Under the pieces are notes generated by a model. The model was given only the letters and a program-made list of their open reading frames with translations, was not told the origin of the DNA and made no database searches. Position numbers and translations under genes: made by a program. Shown one piece after another: positions 14,225 through 21,245 of a DNA stretch of 21,245 nucleotides (position 1 is the stretch's first letter; the number at the start of each line of letters is the position of its first letter). This DNA comes from CAZSPL01 sp964608735. GTDB taxonomy: Bacteria > JAJVIF01 > JAPKYR01 > CAZSPL01. The DNA lies in NCBI GenBank assembly GCA_964608735.1, contig CAZSPL010000040.1, positions 1-21,245 of the forward strand, read 5' to 3'.

Positions 14225-15820
14225 ATGGATTTCAAAAAACTGGTGGTGGTATCGAACCGCCTTCCCATTAGATTCGTGCGTGAAAACGGGGATGAGTGGA
14301 GACCGGTTCCGGCATCGGGGGGCCTTGTCACCGCTCTGAATCCAGTCCTGAAAGAGCGGGGGGGCAAATGGATCGGGTGGCTCGGCGCGCATGATATCGA
14401 CAACGCCGATCAATTGATCAAGGATATAAAGGCGCAGCTCGGCTATGAGCTCATCCCGGTCGAGCTGTCGGAGTCGGAAATAAATAATTACTATTTCGGC
14501 TTTTCGAACAAGATTCTATGGCCGCTCTTCCACGATATGATAAGCAAGGGGGACTTCCAGCACGAATTCTGGCCCGTATATAAATCGGTAAACGCAAAGT
14601 TCGCGGAGGTCATCGCACTGCACTCCGATGAAGATGACTTTGTATGGGTGCAGGATTATCATCTCATTTATACCGCGAAGAAACTGAAGCAGATGGGCAT
14701 AACGAGGAAGATAGGTTTCTTCCTTCATATTCCATTCCCGCCGCCCGATATATTCTTCAAGCTTCCATGGCGGCGCGAGATACTCGACGGCCTTCTGCAG
14801 TATGACATAGTCGGCTTCCAGAGCCTGCGCGACAGGAGCAACTTCATTCAATGCGCAAAGACACTCATCCCCGGTACGCATACGCAGGGAAGCGGTTATT
14901 TCGGCATCGTGAAAACCCCTTTGCGACGCGTCCGCGTCGGCGCGTTCCCGATAAGCATCGATTACAAGGGTTTTGCAAGGGACGCGGCGAGCGAAGAGGT
15001 GACCCGCGAGATCGAGCGGTTACGGGAGCTGTTTCGCGATAAAACGATCATGCTCGGCGTCGACCGGCTCGATTATTCTAAGGGTATTCCCCACCGGATG
15101 CGCGCATTTAGCAATGCGCTACAGCGGTTCCCCGAACTGATCGGGAAGATCACCTTCATCCAGGTAATCGTGCCCAGCAGGATAACGGTGTCGGCATACC
15201 AGGACCTGAAGGACGAGATCGACAGGCTGATAGGCTCCATCAACGGGCGATTCACGCAACCGGGCTGGACACCCATCGTCTACATCTTCAACTCGATTCC
15301 CCTGAACAAACTTCTCGCGCTCTATCGCGAAGCGCGGATCGCGCTGGTGACGCCCCTGAAGGACGGCATGAACCTTGTCGCAAAGGAATACTGCGCGAGC
15401 AGCATCGACAATACGGGATGCCTCATACTCAGCGAATTCGCCGGCGCCGCGTCGCAGCTCAGCAACGGCGCGATACTCGTCAATCCATTCGATGTTGAAG
15501 GCACCGCCAACGCCATCTTCCGCGCATACACGATGAGTGAAGAAGAGCAGAAGGAACGGATGACCAGGCTTCGACGTTCCATACGCCGCAACGACATCAA
15601 CCGCTGGGTGGATAATTTCCTCCGCTCCTCGACCGGCATCGAGCCGGGACACATCGCGCCGTTCGATGACCCGGAGCCGCGGGCTTATTCCCACATCCCT
15701 CGCTACGAGCCGGTAGAAGAACGCGGTGAAAATTCCGGCGGGGAAAGCGCGCATGTGCTGAAGCAACTGCTCAACAGCGAACGGGAGATTAAATCGCGGA
15801 AGCCACGTAAAACCAAATAG
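14225..15820 (+). CDS. otsA: Alpha,alpha-trehalose-6-phosphate synthase
   Basis: A 531-residue GT20 enzyme. AGGAGG lies 6 bases before ATG 14225. All OtsA landmarks are present: SNRLP with Arg12, SGGLVTAL (31-38), WVQDYHL (141-147), FFLHIPFPPP, GVDRLDYSKG with Arg281 and Lys286 for the nucleotide-sugar phosphates, DGMNLVAKE (380-388), SEFAGAA and NPFDVEG. It joins glucose from UDP- or ADP-glucose to glucose-6-phosphate. The C-terminus has an extra charged tail of about 40-50 residues beyond the catalytic core, ending in a Lys/Arg-rich stretch. It is last in the trehalose operon. A G7 run lies at 14358-14364 within the ERGGKW region, with the frame intact. Confidence 0.97.
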   Translation: MDFKKLVVVSNRLPIRFVRENGDEWRPVPASGGLVTALNPVLKERGGKWIGWLGAHDIDNADQLIKDIKAQLGYELIPVELSESEINNYYFGFSNKILWPLFHDMISKGDFQHEFWPVYKSVNAKFAEVIALHSDEDDFVWVQDYHLIYTAKKLKQMGITRKIGFFLHIPFPPPDIFFKLPWRREILDGLLQYDIVGFQSLRDRSNFIQCAKTLIPGTHTQGSGYFGIVKTPLRRVRVGAFPISIDYKGFARDAASEEVTREIERLRELFRDKTIMLGVDRLDYSKGIPHRMRAFSNALQRFPELIGKITFIQVIVPSRITVSAYQDLKDEIDRLIGSINGRFTQPGWTPIVYIFNSIPLNKLLALYREARIALVTPLKDGMNLVAKEYCASSIDNTGCLILSEFAGAASQLSNGAILVNPFDVEGTANAIFRAYTMSEEEQKERMTRLRRSIRRNDINRWVDNFLRSSTGIEPGHIAPFDDPEPRAYSHIPRYEPVEERGENSGGESAHVLKQLLNSEREIKSRKPRKTK

Positions 15821-15831
15821 CCCATTCCTAA

Positions 15832-15847
15832 TCCGCGTTGCCGCGGA
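15832..15847 (+). terminator. Short hairpin after otsA
   Basis: TCCGCG/CGCGGA forms a perfect 6-bp stem with loop TTGC, 12 bases after the otsA stop. No T run follows, so it may only mark the transcript end or assist Rho. Confidence 0.3.
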
Positions 15848-15900
15848 CAGCAAGCAGCCCATCTCAACCGGCGATAATTCCCCAATCCTGTTTCGCGAGT

Positions 15901-15906
15901 TATAAT
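15901..15906 (+). promoter_or_regulatory. Candidate -10 of the HEAT lipoprotein operon
   Basis: A perfect TATAAT lies about 50 bases before ATG 15955. No acceptable -35 is found at 16-18 bases. The position suits a separate promoter for the HEAT cluster. Confidence 0.4.
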
Positions 15907-15954
15907 CATGTTTGTTCTGTAATTCCAAAAGAATAAGCCCGGAAGGGGTGCCCT

Positions 15955-18246
15955 ATGCGATTCAATGGCGTTCTCACAGTTATCGGGATTCTCGCATCCA
16001 CGATAATCATCTCGTCCTGCAGTGAATCCTCCGTAAAATATTACGGCAACAAATACGCCGACCAGGCGGAAGCCATCCTGCGCACGAAGGAGCTCTCCGA
16101 CGACGACCCAGCGGTGAGGGAGAAAGCGGCGTACAGGCTGGCGGAGGTCGGCGAGCGCGATAACGAGGAGATGCTTGCCGCGCTGATTAAAGTCGCCGAG
16201 TCGGATGAGAGCGATCCGGTGCGCATCGCGGCATTCGCAGCGCTTCGAAGATTCGGCTTCAACCAGGCCGGCGTGTGGGAAACCGGGATGAACGCGATGG
16301 AGGATGACAATCCCGATATCCGCGCGGCCGCGAGTTACATCGCCGTACGTCAGGCTAAGGCCGAGTATGCGATGGAGCCGAGGTTTCGCGAGTGGCTCAG
16401 CGATCCCGACCCGTCCGTTCGTCAACGCGTCCGGGCAGGTTTGAGCGAATATTATTATTCCAGGGAAAGGCCCGATTTTGTAACCGCGGTATTCGTCGAT
16501 GCACTTTCGGATGAAGACCCGGGTGTCCGTTTCAATGCGGCAAGAATCCTCGCTGAGTGGGGCGTTGAGCCGGAGAGAGTGATTGCGACATATATCGATT
16601 TGCTGGACGACCCGTTGTATAAAACCAACGTCATGTTCCATGCCGGGGAAATCGAACCCCCGGCGATCCAGGTGATACCCTATCTTCTCGAAATTTTCTA
16701 CAAACGCCCGCCGGTTCCCGATGTTGAAAACCTTATCGCCGATGCGGAATCTGTAACGCAACTCGAAAAAACGCTCGGCGAGAGTTATCCCGATTCATAT
16801 TTTTACGCGAAGATTGTCAGTGACAAGCCTGACCGGGTCGAAACGAAGAAGAATACGAACAGCAATTTCCTCGAAACATATTTTTACTGGAACAACGGCA
16901 GGCAGGATAAGCTCTATAACATTGACCAGGAAAGGGTCTGGCCGGACTTCGCAATAAGCACAGCCGCGAGAATCAGCATGCGTGCGGATGTGCTGGCGGC
17001 GTTGATGGTTGCGCTGTATGATGAAAACCCGATGGTTCGCATGTCGGCGGTAAGCAGCCTTTCGCGCCACGTTCCTGAAACAATCCCGATGCTTCCGCGC
17101 ATTATCGAGATCGCCCAACAGGACAAAGATATGAATGTAAGGTTGAGCGCAATTTCGCAACTCGGCGCATTTGCCGGGCAGGCGCCCGCCGCTGTCTTGC
17201 CGGTCCTCATGGCGGCCCTCGACGATGAAACAGTGCGCGGGGCCGCCGCGCGTGCGCTTCGCAATGCCGGCCCCGCAGCGGTCGATGCGGTTCCCGCACT
17301 TCGCGCAAGGCTCAATGACCGAGACGAAAAAGGGGAGTATGAATACATCACCTCATTTTATACGGAAGCCGTCATCTCAATAGAGCTTGCATCCGGTGAC
17401 GCCCTGCCGTCGCTCGTCGAGCTGCTGAATAGCGATAATTACAATGTGCGCGATGCGGCGGCGCAGGCCATGAGTGAATTCGGCGAGGATGCGATCCCGT
17501 ACCTGGTCGGATGTTTCGACGATGAGTCCGGCTGGGTGAGGAATACGGCGGCAGGCTCAATCGGCGATATAGCGAAGGAAAATCCCGGTGCACTGCCTTA
17601 TGTGATAGATGCACTTAAGAATGAGGACATATCAATCGCCGAACCGGCGGCGTCTTTTTTCAGGTCCATGGAGAATCCGCCGGAAGAAATAATACCCATC
17701 CTCATTGATATTCTCGATGAGATCGACCTGCGTACCGGTATGGTCGACCGTCCCGGGCTCGATGAGTTGATGAAATGGAAAGCGGATGACCTCGCTTTCG
17801 ACAGCATATGTATACTCGGACTCATCGGGCCCGCGGCGAGCGATGCGGTTCCCTCATTGGCGCGGTTGCTCGGGTCGGATGATCGGGGAATTTACTACAA
17901 TGCGTTCCGCGCTCTTCAGCAAATCGGAGCGGCATCAGCGAAAGCGATGCCCGAGCTTCGCGAGGTGCTTTACGCGAAATCCGCGCAAAAACGCGCGATG
18001 GCAGCCCACACTATCGGCGTCATCGGCCCCGGCGCAAGCGACGCCGTCGGCGATCTCATAAAGCTCCTCGACGATGAAAATCCGGGCGCACGGCGCGAAG
18101 CCGCAACATCTCTTGGACTCATCGGTCTGAATAGTGGGGAGGTTATGGCCGCGCTTAAGAATGCATCGGAGAATGACGGCAACGTGGTTGTTCGTAAGGC
18201 GGCGGCGATGGCGATTGAGAAATTGGAAGGTGAGGCCGATGCGTAA
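15955..18246 (+). CDS. HEAT-repeat lipoprotein 1
   Basis: A 763-residue exported lipoprotein. GGAAGGGG precedes ATG 15955; the signal MRFNGVLTVIGILASTIIISSC puts the lipidated cysteine at 22. From about residue 40 it is an array of HEAT repeats (DPAVREKAAYRLAEVG, DENPMVRMSAVSSL, AAVDAVPAL, IGVIGPGASDAV). The array is broken at about residues 248-340 by a non-HEAT insert beginning RPPVPD and containing YPDSYFY and WNNGR. The next gene encodes a close paralogue with the same insert at the same place; the genes overlap by 8 bases, so they are cotranscribed. The HEAT solenoid suggests binding of proteins or large ligands at the outer membrane or in the periplasm. No catalytic motif is seen and the function is unknown. 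Confidence 0.92.
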   Translation: MRFNGVLTVIGILASTIIISSCSESSVKYYGNKYADQAEAILRTKELSDDDPAVREKAAYRLAEVGERDNEEMLAALIKVAESDESDPVRIAAFAALRRFGFNQAGVWETGMNAMEDDNPDIRAAASYIAVRQAKAEYAMEPRFREWLSDPDPSVRQRVRAGLSEYYYSRERPDFVTAVFVDALSDEDPGVRFNAARILAEWGVEPERVIATYIDLLDDPLYKTNVMFHAGEIEPPAIQVIPYLLEIFYKRPPVPDVENLIADAESVTQLEKTLGESYPDSYFYAKIVSDKPDRVETKKNTNSNFLETYFYWNNGRQDKLYNIDQERVWPDFAISTAARISMRADVLAALMVALYDENPMVRMSAVSSLSRHVPETIPMLPRIIEIAQQDKDMNVRLSAISQLGAFAGQAPAAVLPVLMAALDDETVRGAAARALRNAGPAAVDAVPALRARLNDRDEKGEYEYITSFYTEAVISIELASGDALPSLVELLNSDNYNVRDAAAQAMSEFGEDAIPYLVGCFDDESGWVRNTAAGSIGDIAKENPGALPYVIDALKNEDISIAEPAASFFRSMENPPEEIIPILIDILDEIDLRTGMVDRPGLDELMKWKADDLAFDSICILGLIGPAASDAVPSLARLLGSDDRGIYYNAFRALQQIGAASAKAMPELREVLYAKSAQKRAMAAHTIGVIGPGASDAVGDLIKLLDDENPGARREAATSLGLIGLNSGEVMAALKNASENDGNVVVRKAAAMAIEKLEGEADA

Positions 18247-20503
18247 TTCAATCATCATCGCGATTACGGCGTGGATGTCGCTGTGCATCATCCTGTCCGG
18301 ATGCGGGTCATTCATAGACAAAGTATTCGAACGCGGATACTGGGAGTTGCGGACGGCACTCATTCAGCTCGACGACCCCCACCCGGCGGTGAGAGCGAAG
18401 GCGGCATACCGGCTGGCGGAGGTGGGCACGTGGGACGATGAGGAGATGCTTTCCGCGCTTACGAAGCTCGCGGAAACGGACGAAAGCGATTCCGTGCGCA
18501 TCGCGGCGTTCAACACGCTATTGAGGTTCAGCTATGATAGAGTGGGCATATGGGAAACCGCGATGGATATGATGCAGGACGACAACCCCGAAGTGCGCGC
18601 CGTCGCGTGCTACGTCGCCGCGGTTTTCGCTCCCGCGGATTATGCGGTTGAGGCTTATTTCCCCATATGGCTGAACGATCCCGATCCAATGGTTCGTAAA
18701 TACGTTCTCAATGGGATAGTCGCCCATTATTTTGTCAGGGAAAGGCCGGATTATATCACCCAAGTATTTATCGATAAGCTGTCCGATGAAGATCCCGATG
18801 TGCGCGCCGACGTCGCGAGGTATCTCACACAGCGGGACGTCGCGCCGGAAAAGGTCGCCGACGCTCTCCTCGGATTGCTCGATGATTCATTCAATAGAAT
18901 TACGGCTGTCACGCATCTGGCGAATCTCGATCCGCCCCCGCTCGAAGCCGTGCCTTATCTCCTTGGGATTTTTTATGACAGGCCACCCGTTCCCGACATG
19001 GAAGCTCTGGCGAAGGGGATTGACTCGGCATCGGAACTCGAGAGGGTCATCGGGGAGAAATATCCGGATTCATATCTTTACGGGTTGATCACGCGCTTGA
19101 AGCCTGACTCGATAGAGGTGATGAAGGACAAACACAACAAGCCCGCCACAGTCTATTTACACTGGAGCGACGGCAGGAAAGAGCCGCTCAGCGGGTGGGA
19201 CATGGAAAGCAATCTGCCTGCATATGCCATCAAATCGGCCGTAGAGATAAGCAGGGGCCCGGAGGTGATGACGGCCCTGATGGTCGCGCTGTATGACGAG
19301 GACCCGTTTGTGCGCCGGATGGCGATACTCGCGGCCAAGGGTCAGCATGACGAAACAGCCGCCATGCTTCCAAGGCTAATCGAGATGGCCCGGACCGATC
19401 AGGACATGGATGTGAAAACCGCGGCGATTTCCGCTCTCGGCGTGTTTGCCGAACAGGCGCCTGATGTTATCGTGCCGCTCCTTATCAATGCTCTCGATGA
19501 CAGAACATCGAGCCGCGCGGCCGCGCAAGCGCTGCGCGACGCCGGTGGCGCAGCGGCAGATGCGGTTCCCGCGCTGAGCGCGATGCTCGTCCGCGAAAAA
19601 GCGGAATACGATTATGACTCCTCATACTACGCGAGCGCCCTGATCGAAATAGAGCTCGCGTCCGGAAAGGGTTTGCCATTCCTTGTGGAATTACAGAATC
19701 ATGAAAACGATAAGGTCCGCGATGCAGCGGCCGATGCATTGGCTAAGTTCGGCGAGGATGCTATCCCATACCTGCTTGAATGTTTCGACGACCCGTCAAG
19801 TTCCGTGATATGGTCTGCCGCGGAGGCGCTCGGCAAGATAGCGAGGGAAAACCCATCGGCGATACCTTACATGGTCGATGCGCTCAAGGATGAGGATGCC
19901 TTGGTTGTCAGGGAAGCCGTGCAATATTTCGAGTATTCGGATGACCCGCCGGAAGAAATAATCCCGCTTCTTATCGGCATTCTCGACGAGGTCAACCCGG
20001 CTACGGCTTTGGTCGAGCGTCCCGGAATTAATCTGTACGACCGATGGAGCCTGCTATCCATGGCGTCCAGTACCGTCGACACCCTGGCTGATTTCGGTCC
20101 AGCGGCAAGCGAAGCCGTGCCCTCGCTGACGCGGCTGCTATCCACTGAAGATTCCGGCTTGCTTCGCGCCGTATTCGATGCACTCGGCGAAATCGGGGCG
20201 GCATCGGTGAAGGCGTTGCCGGAGTTACGCATCGCACTCAATGCAAAATCGGTGGACGAACGCGCGAAGGCAGCGCATGTCATCGGCGTCATCGGCCCGG
20301 ATGCGGAGGATGCGGCGGGCGATTTGATGAAACTTCTCGCCGATGAGAATCCGGGAGTGCGTCGCGAAGCCGCAACATCGCTCGGGCTTATCGGTCTGGA
20401 TGATGCGGATGTGCTTTCGGCACTTGGGGATACGGCGCGGAATGATGGGAATATCGTCGTGCGAGAGGCCGCAAGCAGGGCGATTGAGGCTCTCTCAGGT
20501 TAG
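18239..20503 (+). CDS. HEAT-repeat lipoprotein 2, paralogue of the preceding gene
   Basis: A 754-residue lipoprotein. ATG 18239 is chosen over an in-frame start at 18134 because GGTGAGG lies just upstream and the protein then opens with the signal MRNSIIIAITAWMSLCIILSGC (Cys22). The upstream alternative would run 113 bases into the previous gene. It aligns over its whole length with HEAT lipoprotein 1: AAYRLAEVG near residue 55, the RPPVPD-YPDSYLY-WSDGR insert at about 246-339, and a C-terminal block (EAATSLGLIGL) that is nearly identical even in DNA. It is a tandem duplicate translated with its neighbour through an 8-base overlap. Loss of lipidation seems unlikely. The function is unknown, but divergence outside the repeat core suggests different binding partners. 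Confidence 0.92.
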   Translation: MRNSIIIAITAWMSLCIILSGCGSFIDKVFERGYWELRTALIQLDDPHPAVRAKAAYRLAEVGTWDDEEMLSALTKLAETDESDSVRIAAFNTLLRFSYDRVGIWETAMDMMQDDNPEVRAVACYVAAVFAPADYAVEAYFPIWLNDPDPMVRKYVLNGIVAHYFVRERPDYITQVFIDKLSDEDPDVRADVARYLTQRDVAPEKVADALLGLLDDSFNRITAVTHLANLDPPPLEAVPYLLGIFYDRPPVPDMEALAKGIDSASELERVIGEKYPDSYLYGLITRLKPDSIEVMKDKHNKPATVYLHWSDGRKEPLSGWDMESNLPAYAIKSAVEISRGPEVMTALMVALYDEDPFVRRMAILAAKGQHDETAAMLPRLIEMARTDQDMDVKTAAISALGVFAEQAPDVIVPLLINALDDRTSSRAAAQALRDAGGAAADAVPALSAMLVREKAEYDYDSSYYASALIEIELASGKGLPFLVELQNHENDKVRDAAADALAKFGEDAIPYLLECFDDPSSSVIWSAAEALGKIARENPSAIPYMVDALKDEDALVVREAVQYFEYSDDPPEEIIPLLIGILDEVNPATALVERPGINLYDRWSLLSMASSTVDTLADFGPAASEAVPSLTRLLSTEDSGLLRAVFDALGEIGAASVKALPELRIALNAKSVDERAKAAHVIGVIGPDAEDAAGDLMKLLADENPGVRREAATSLGLIGLDDADVLSALGDTARNDGNIVVREAASRAIEALSG

Positions 20504-20532
20504 TTGCAGAACAGCTATAAAGGAGTGTCAAG

Positions 20533-21245
20533 ATGGAAAGGAAACTTAGAATCATCATAGTCGTTGCTTTTCTTGTCATAGCAGCGATGCTCTCAACATC
20601 CTGCGACATCAAGGAGGCAAAGGAAGAACTCGAATATAATAGGCGTCTCGAAGAATTGAACAGTAAAAAACCTGAGGTTCGTGAAAGAGCGGCGTACGCA
20701 CTCGCCGAATTCACGGAGAACAACTATTCCGCCGACCCGCTGCTTCGCCTGATTGAAGAGGATGAGAGCGACGATGTGCGCGTTGCCGCGATCTGGACCG
20801 CATCGAAACTTGGATATCAAAAAGCAAATGTGGCTAAAGTCCTTCTCAAGGCGCTTGCGGATGAGAATCCAGGCATCAGGTATGCCGTGCTGCAGGCCTG
20901 GCAGCATTCGCATTGGGACGATGGAAGGACATCAATATTCATCGAGCACCTGAATGATGAAAATCCGCAAGTCAGGCAAATAGCTGCATCGTCACTGAGC
21001 CCGCACTGGGATGAATACGACGAAGAGGTGGTATCAGCCCTCGAGCAGGCGTTGAACGATCCGGTTTATGAAGTCCGGCTCGCGGCCGCATTTTCCCTGT
21101 CCTGGTATGAATCCGGTGTTGAAGAAGCCGTGCCGATATTGATCGATGCATTCGATGACCCGGTCTACAGGTTTACGGCGGTACGTGCAATCGGCCATCT
21201 GGGAGCGAAAGCGATTGGAAGACATTACAGCCGACGATGTGCGTC
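20533..21245 (+). CDS. HEAT-repeat lipoprotein 3, partial (runs off the window)
   Basis: An open frame from ATG 20533 to the window end (237 codons visible, no stop). AAAGGAG lies about 8 bases upstream, 29 bases after the previous stop, so it belongs to the same operon. The signal MERKLRIIIVVAFLVIAAML leads to Cys24; the residue after it is Asp, which in enterics keeps lipoproteins in the inner membrane, unlike the two siblings. HEAT repeats follow, with VRERAAYALAEF matching the siblings' first repeat. In the last 40 bases the frame ends as GAKAIGRHYSRRCA, which is not HEAT-like, while the neighbouring frame reads LEDITADDVR, a good repeat segment; a one-base indel near 21,205-21,215 is possible. 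Confidence 0.88.
   Translation, partial: MERKLRIIIVVAFLVIAAMLSTSCDIKEAKEELEYNRRLEELNSKKPEVRERAAYALAEFTENNYSADPLLRLIEEDESDDVRVAAIWTASKLGYQKANVAKVLLKALADENPGIRYAVLQAWQHSHWDDGRTSIFIEHLNDENPQVRQIAASSLSPHWDEYDEEVVSALEQALNDPVYEVRLAAAFSLSWYESGVEEAVPILIDAFDDPVYRFTAVRAIGHLGAKAIGRHYSRRCA

Noticed and set aside
14358..14364. G7 run within otsA as a second phase-variable tract
   Set aside because: The frame is intact and the residues match the conserved OtsA core; the run is short and likely coincidental.
15703..16761. Minus-strand frame of 352 codons across the otsA / HEAT boundary
   Set aside because: It spans two well-supported plus-strand genes and the promoter between them, and looks like low-information antisense translation.
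18134..18238. Upstream start for HEAT lipoprotein 2
   Set aside because: It would add 35 Arg-rich residues before a perfect signal peptide and overlap the previous gene by 113 bases; ATG 18239 has a ribosome site.
1..21245. CRISPR arrays, tRNA or rRNA genes, transposases, toxin-antitoxin or defence genes
   Set aside because: Looked for on both strands; no regularly spaced repeats, RNA-gene signatures or such protein families were recognised.

Overview
This window looks like part of a draft or metagenome-assembled scaffold from an uncultured, probably diderm, bacterium. A run of 10 Ns (10644-10653) marks a scaffold join. Most genes are GC-rich (a hand-counted otsA line is about 57% GC). Many genes carry clear AGGAGG-type ribosome sites, and at least two start with TTG. 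At least six encoded proteins have lipoprotein signal peptides, one also has a c-type haem motif, and HEAT-repeat proteins are abundant. No rRNA, tRNA, CRISPR array, integrase or transposase was recognised, so I do not assign a phylum.

Left part (about 1-9,500), mostly minus strand: a membrane-anchored HEAT-repeat protein; a lipoprotein with a Thr-rich spacer; a YmdB-family phosphodiesterase; two plus-strand lipoprotein genes (3986-5712), the first broken by a G9 tract in its signal peptide; a sugar-phosphate isomerase/epimerase-type TIM barrel; an AT-rich 347-bp spacer carrying a 38-bp direct repeat; recF; and a lipoprotein with a C-terminal cytochrome c-like domain. The cytochrome-like lipoprotein and the one at 4468 share motifs (CxxC, TG[FY]DVRG, YAVDASW) and look like members of one family.

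Right part (about 9,660-21,245), all plus strand: an unusual fusion of a SucC-like ATP-grasp acyl-CoA ligase subunit with a two-cluster ferredoxin domain, interrupted by the N gap; a trehalose operon encoding a DUF5752-like protein, a TreT-like glycosyltransferase, trehalose-6-phosphate phosphatase (OtsB) and trehalose-6-phosphate synthase (OtsA); and three tandem paralogous HEAT-repeat lipoproteins, the last running off the window.

The trehalose block is the clearest functional unit: OtsA and OtsB make trehalose via trehalose-6-phosphate, while TreT would make it in one step from a nucleotide-glucose and glucose. The DUF5752-like gene is joined to treT by a 4-bp ATGA overlap. The HEAT lipoproteins form a second unit, probably an exported surface or periplasmic scaffold family expanded by duplication, with a shared non-HEAT insert of about 90 residues. 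No classical defence or mobile system is visible. The best candidates for new biology are the ferredoxin-fused CoA ligase, the HEAT lipoprotein array with its insert domain, and the G-tract lipoprotein.
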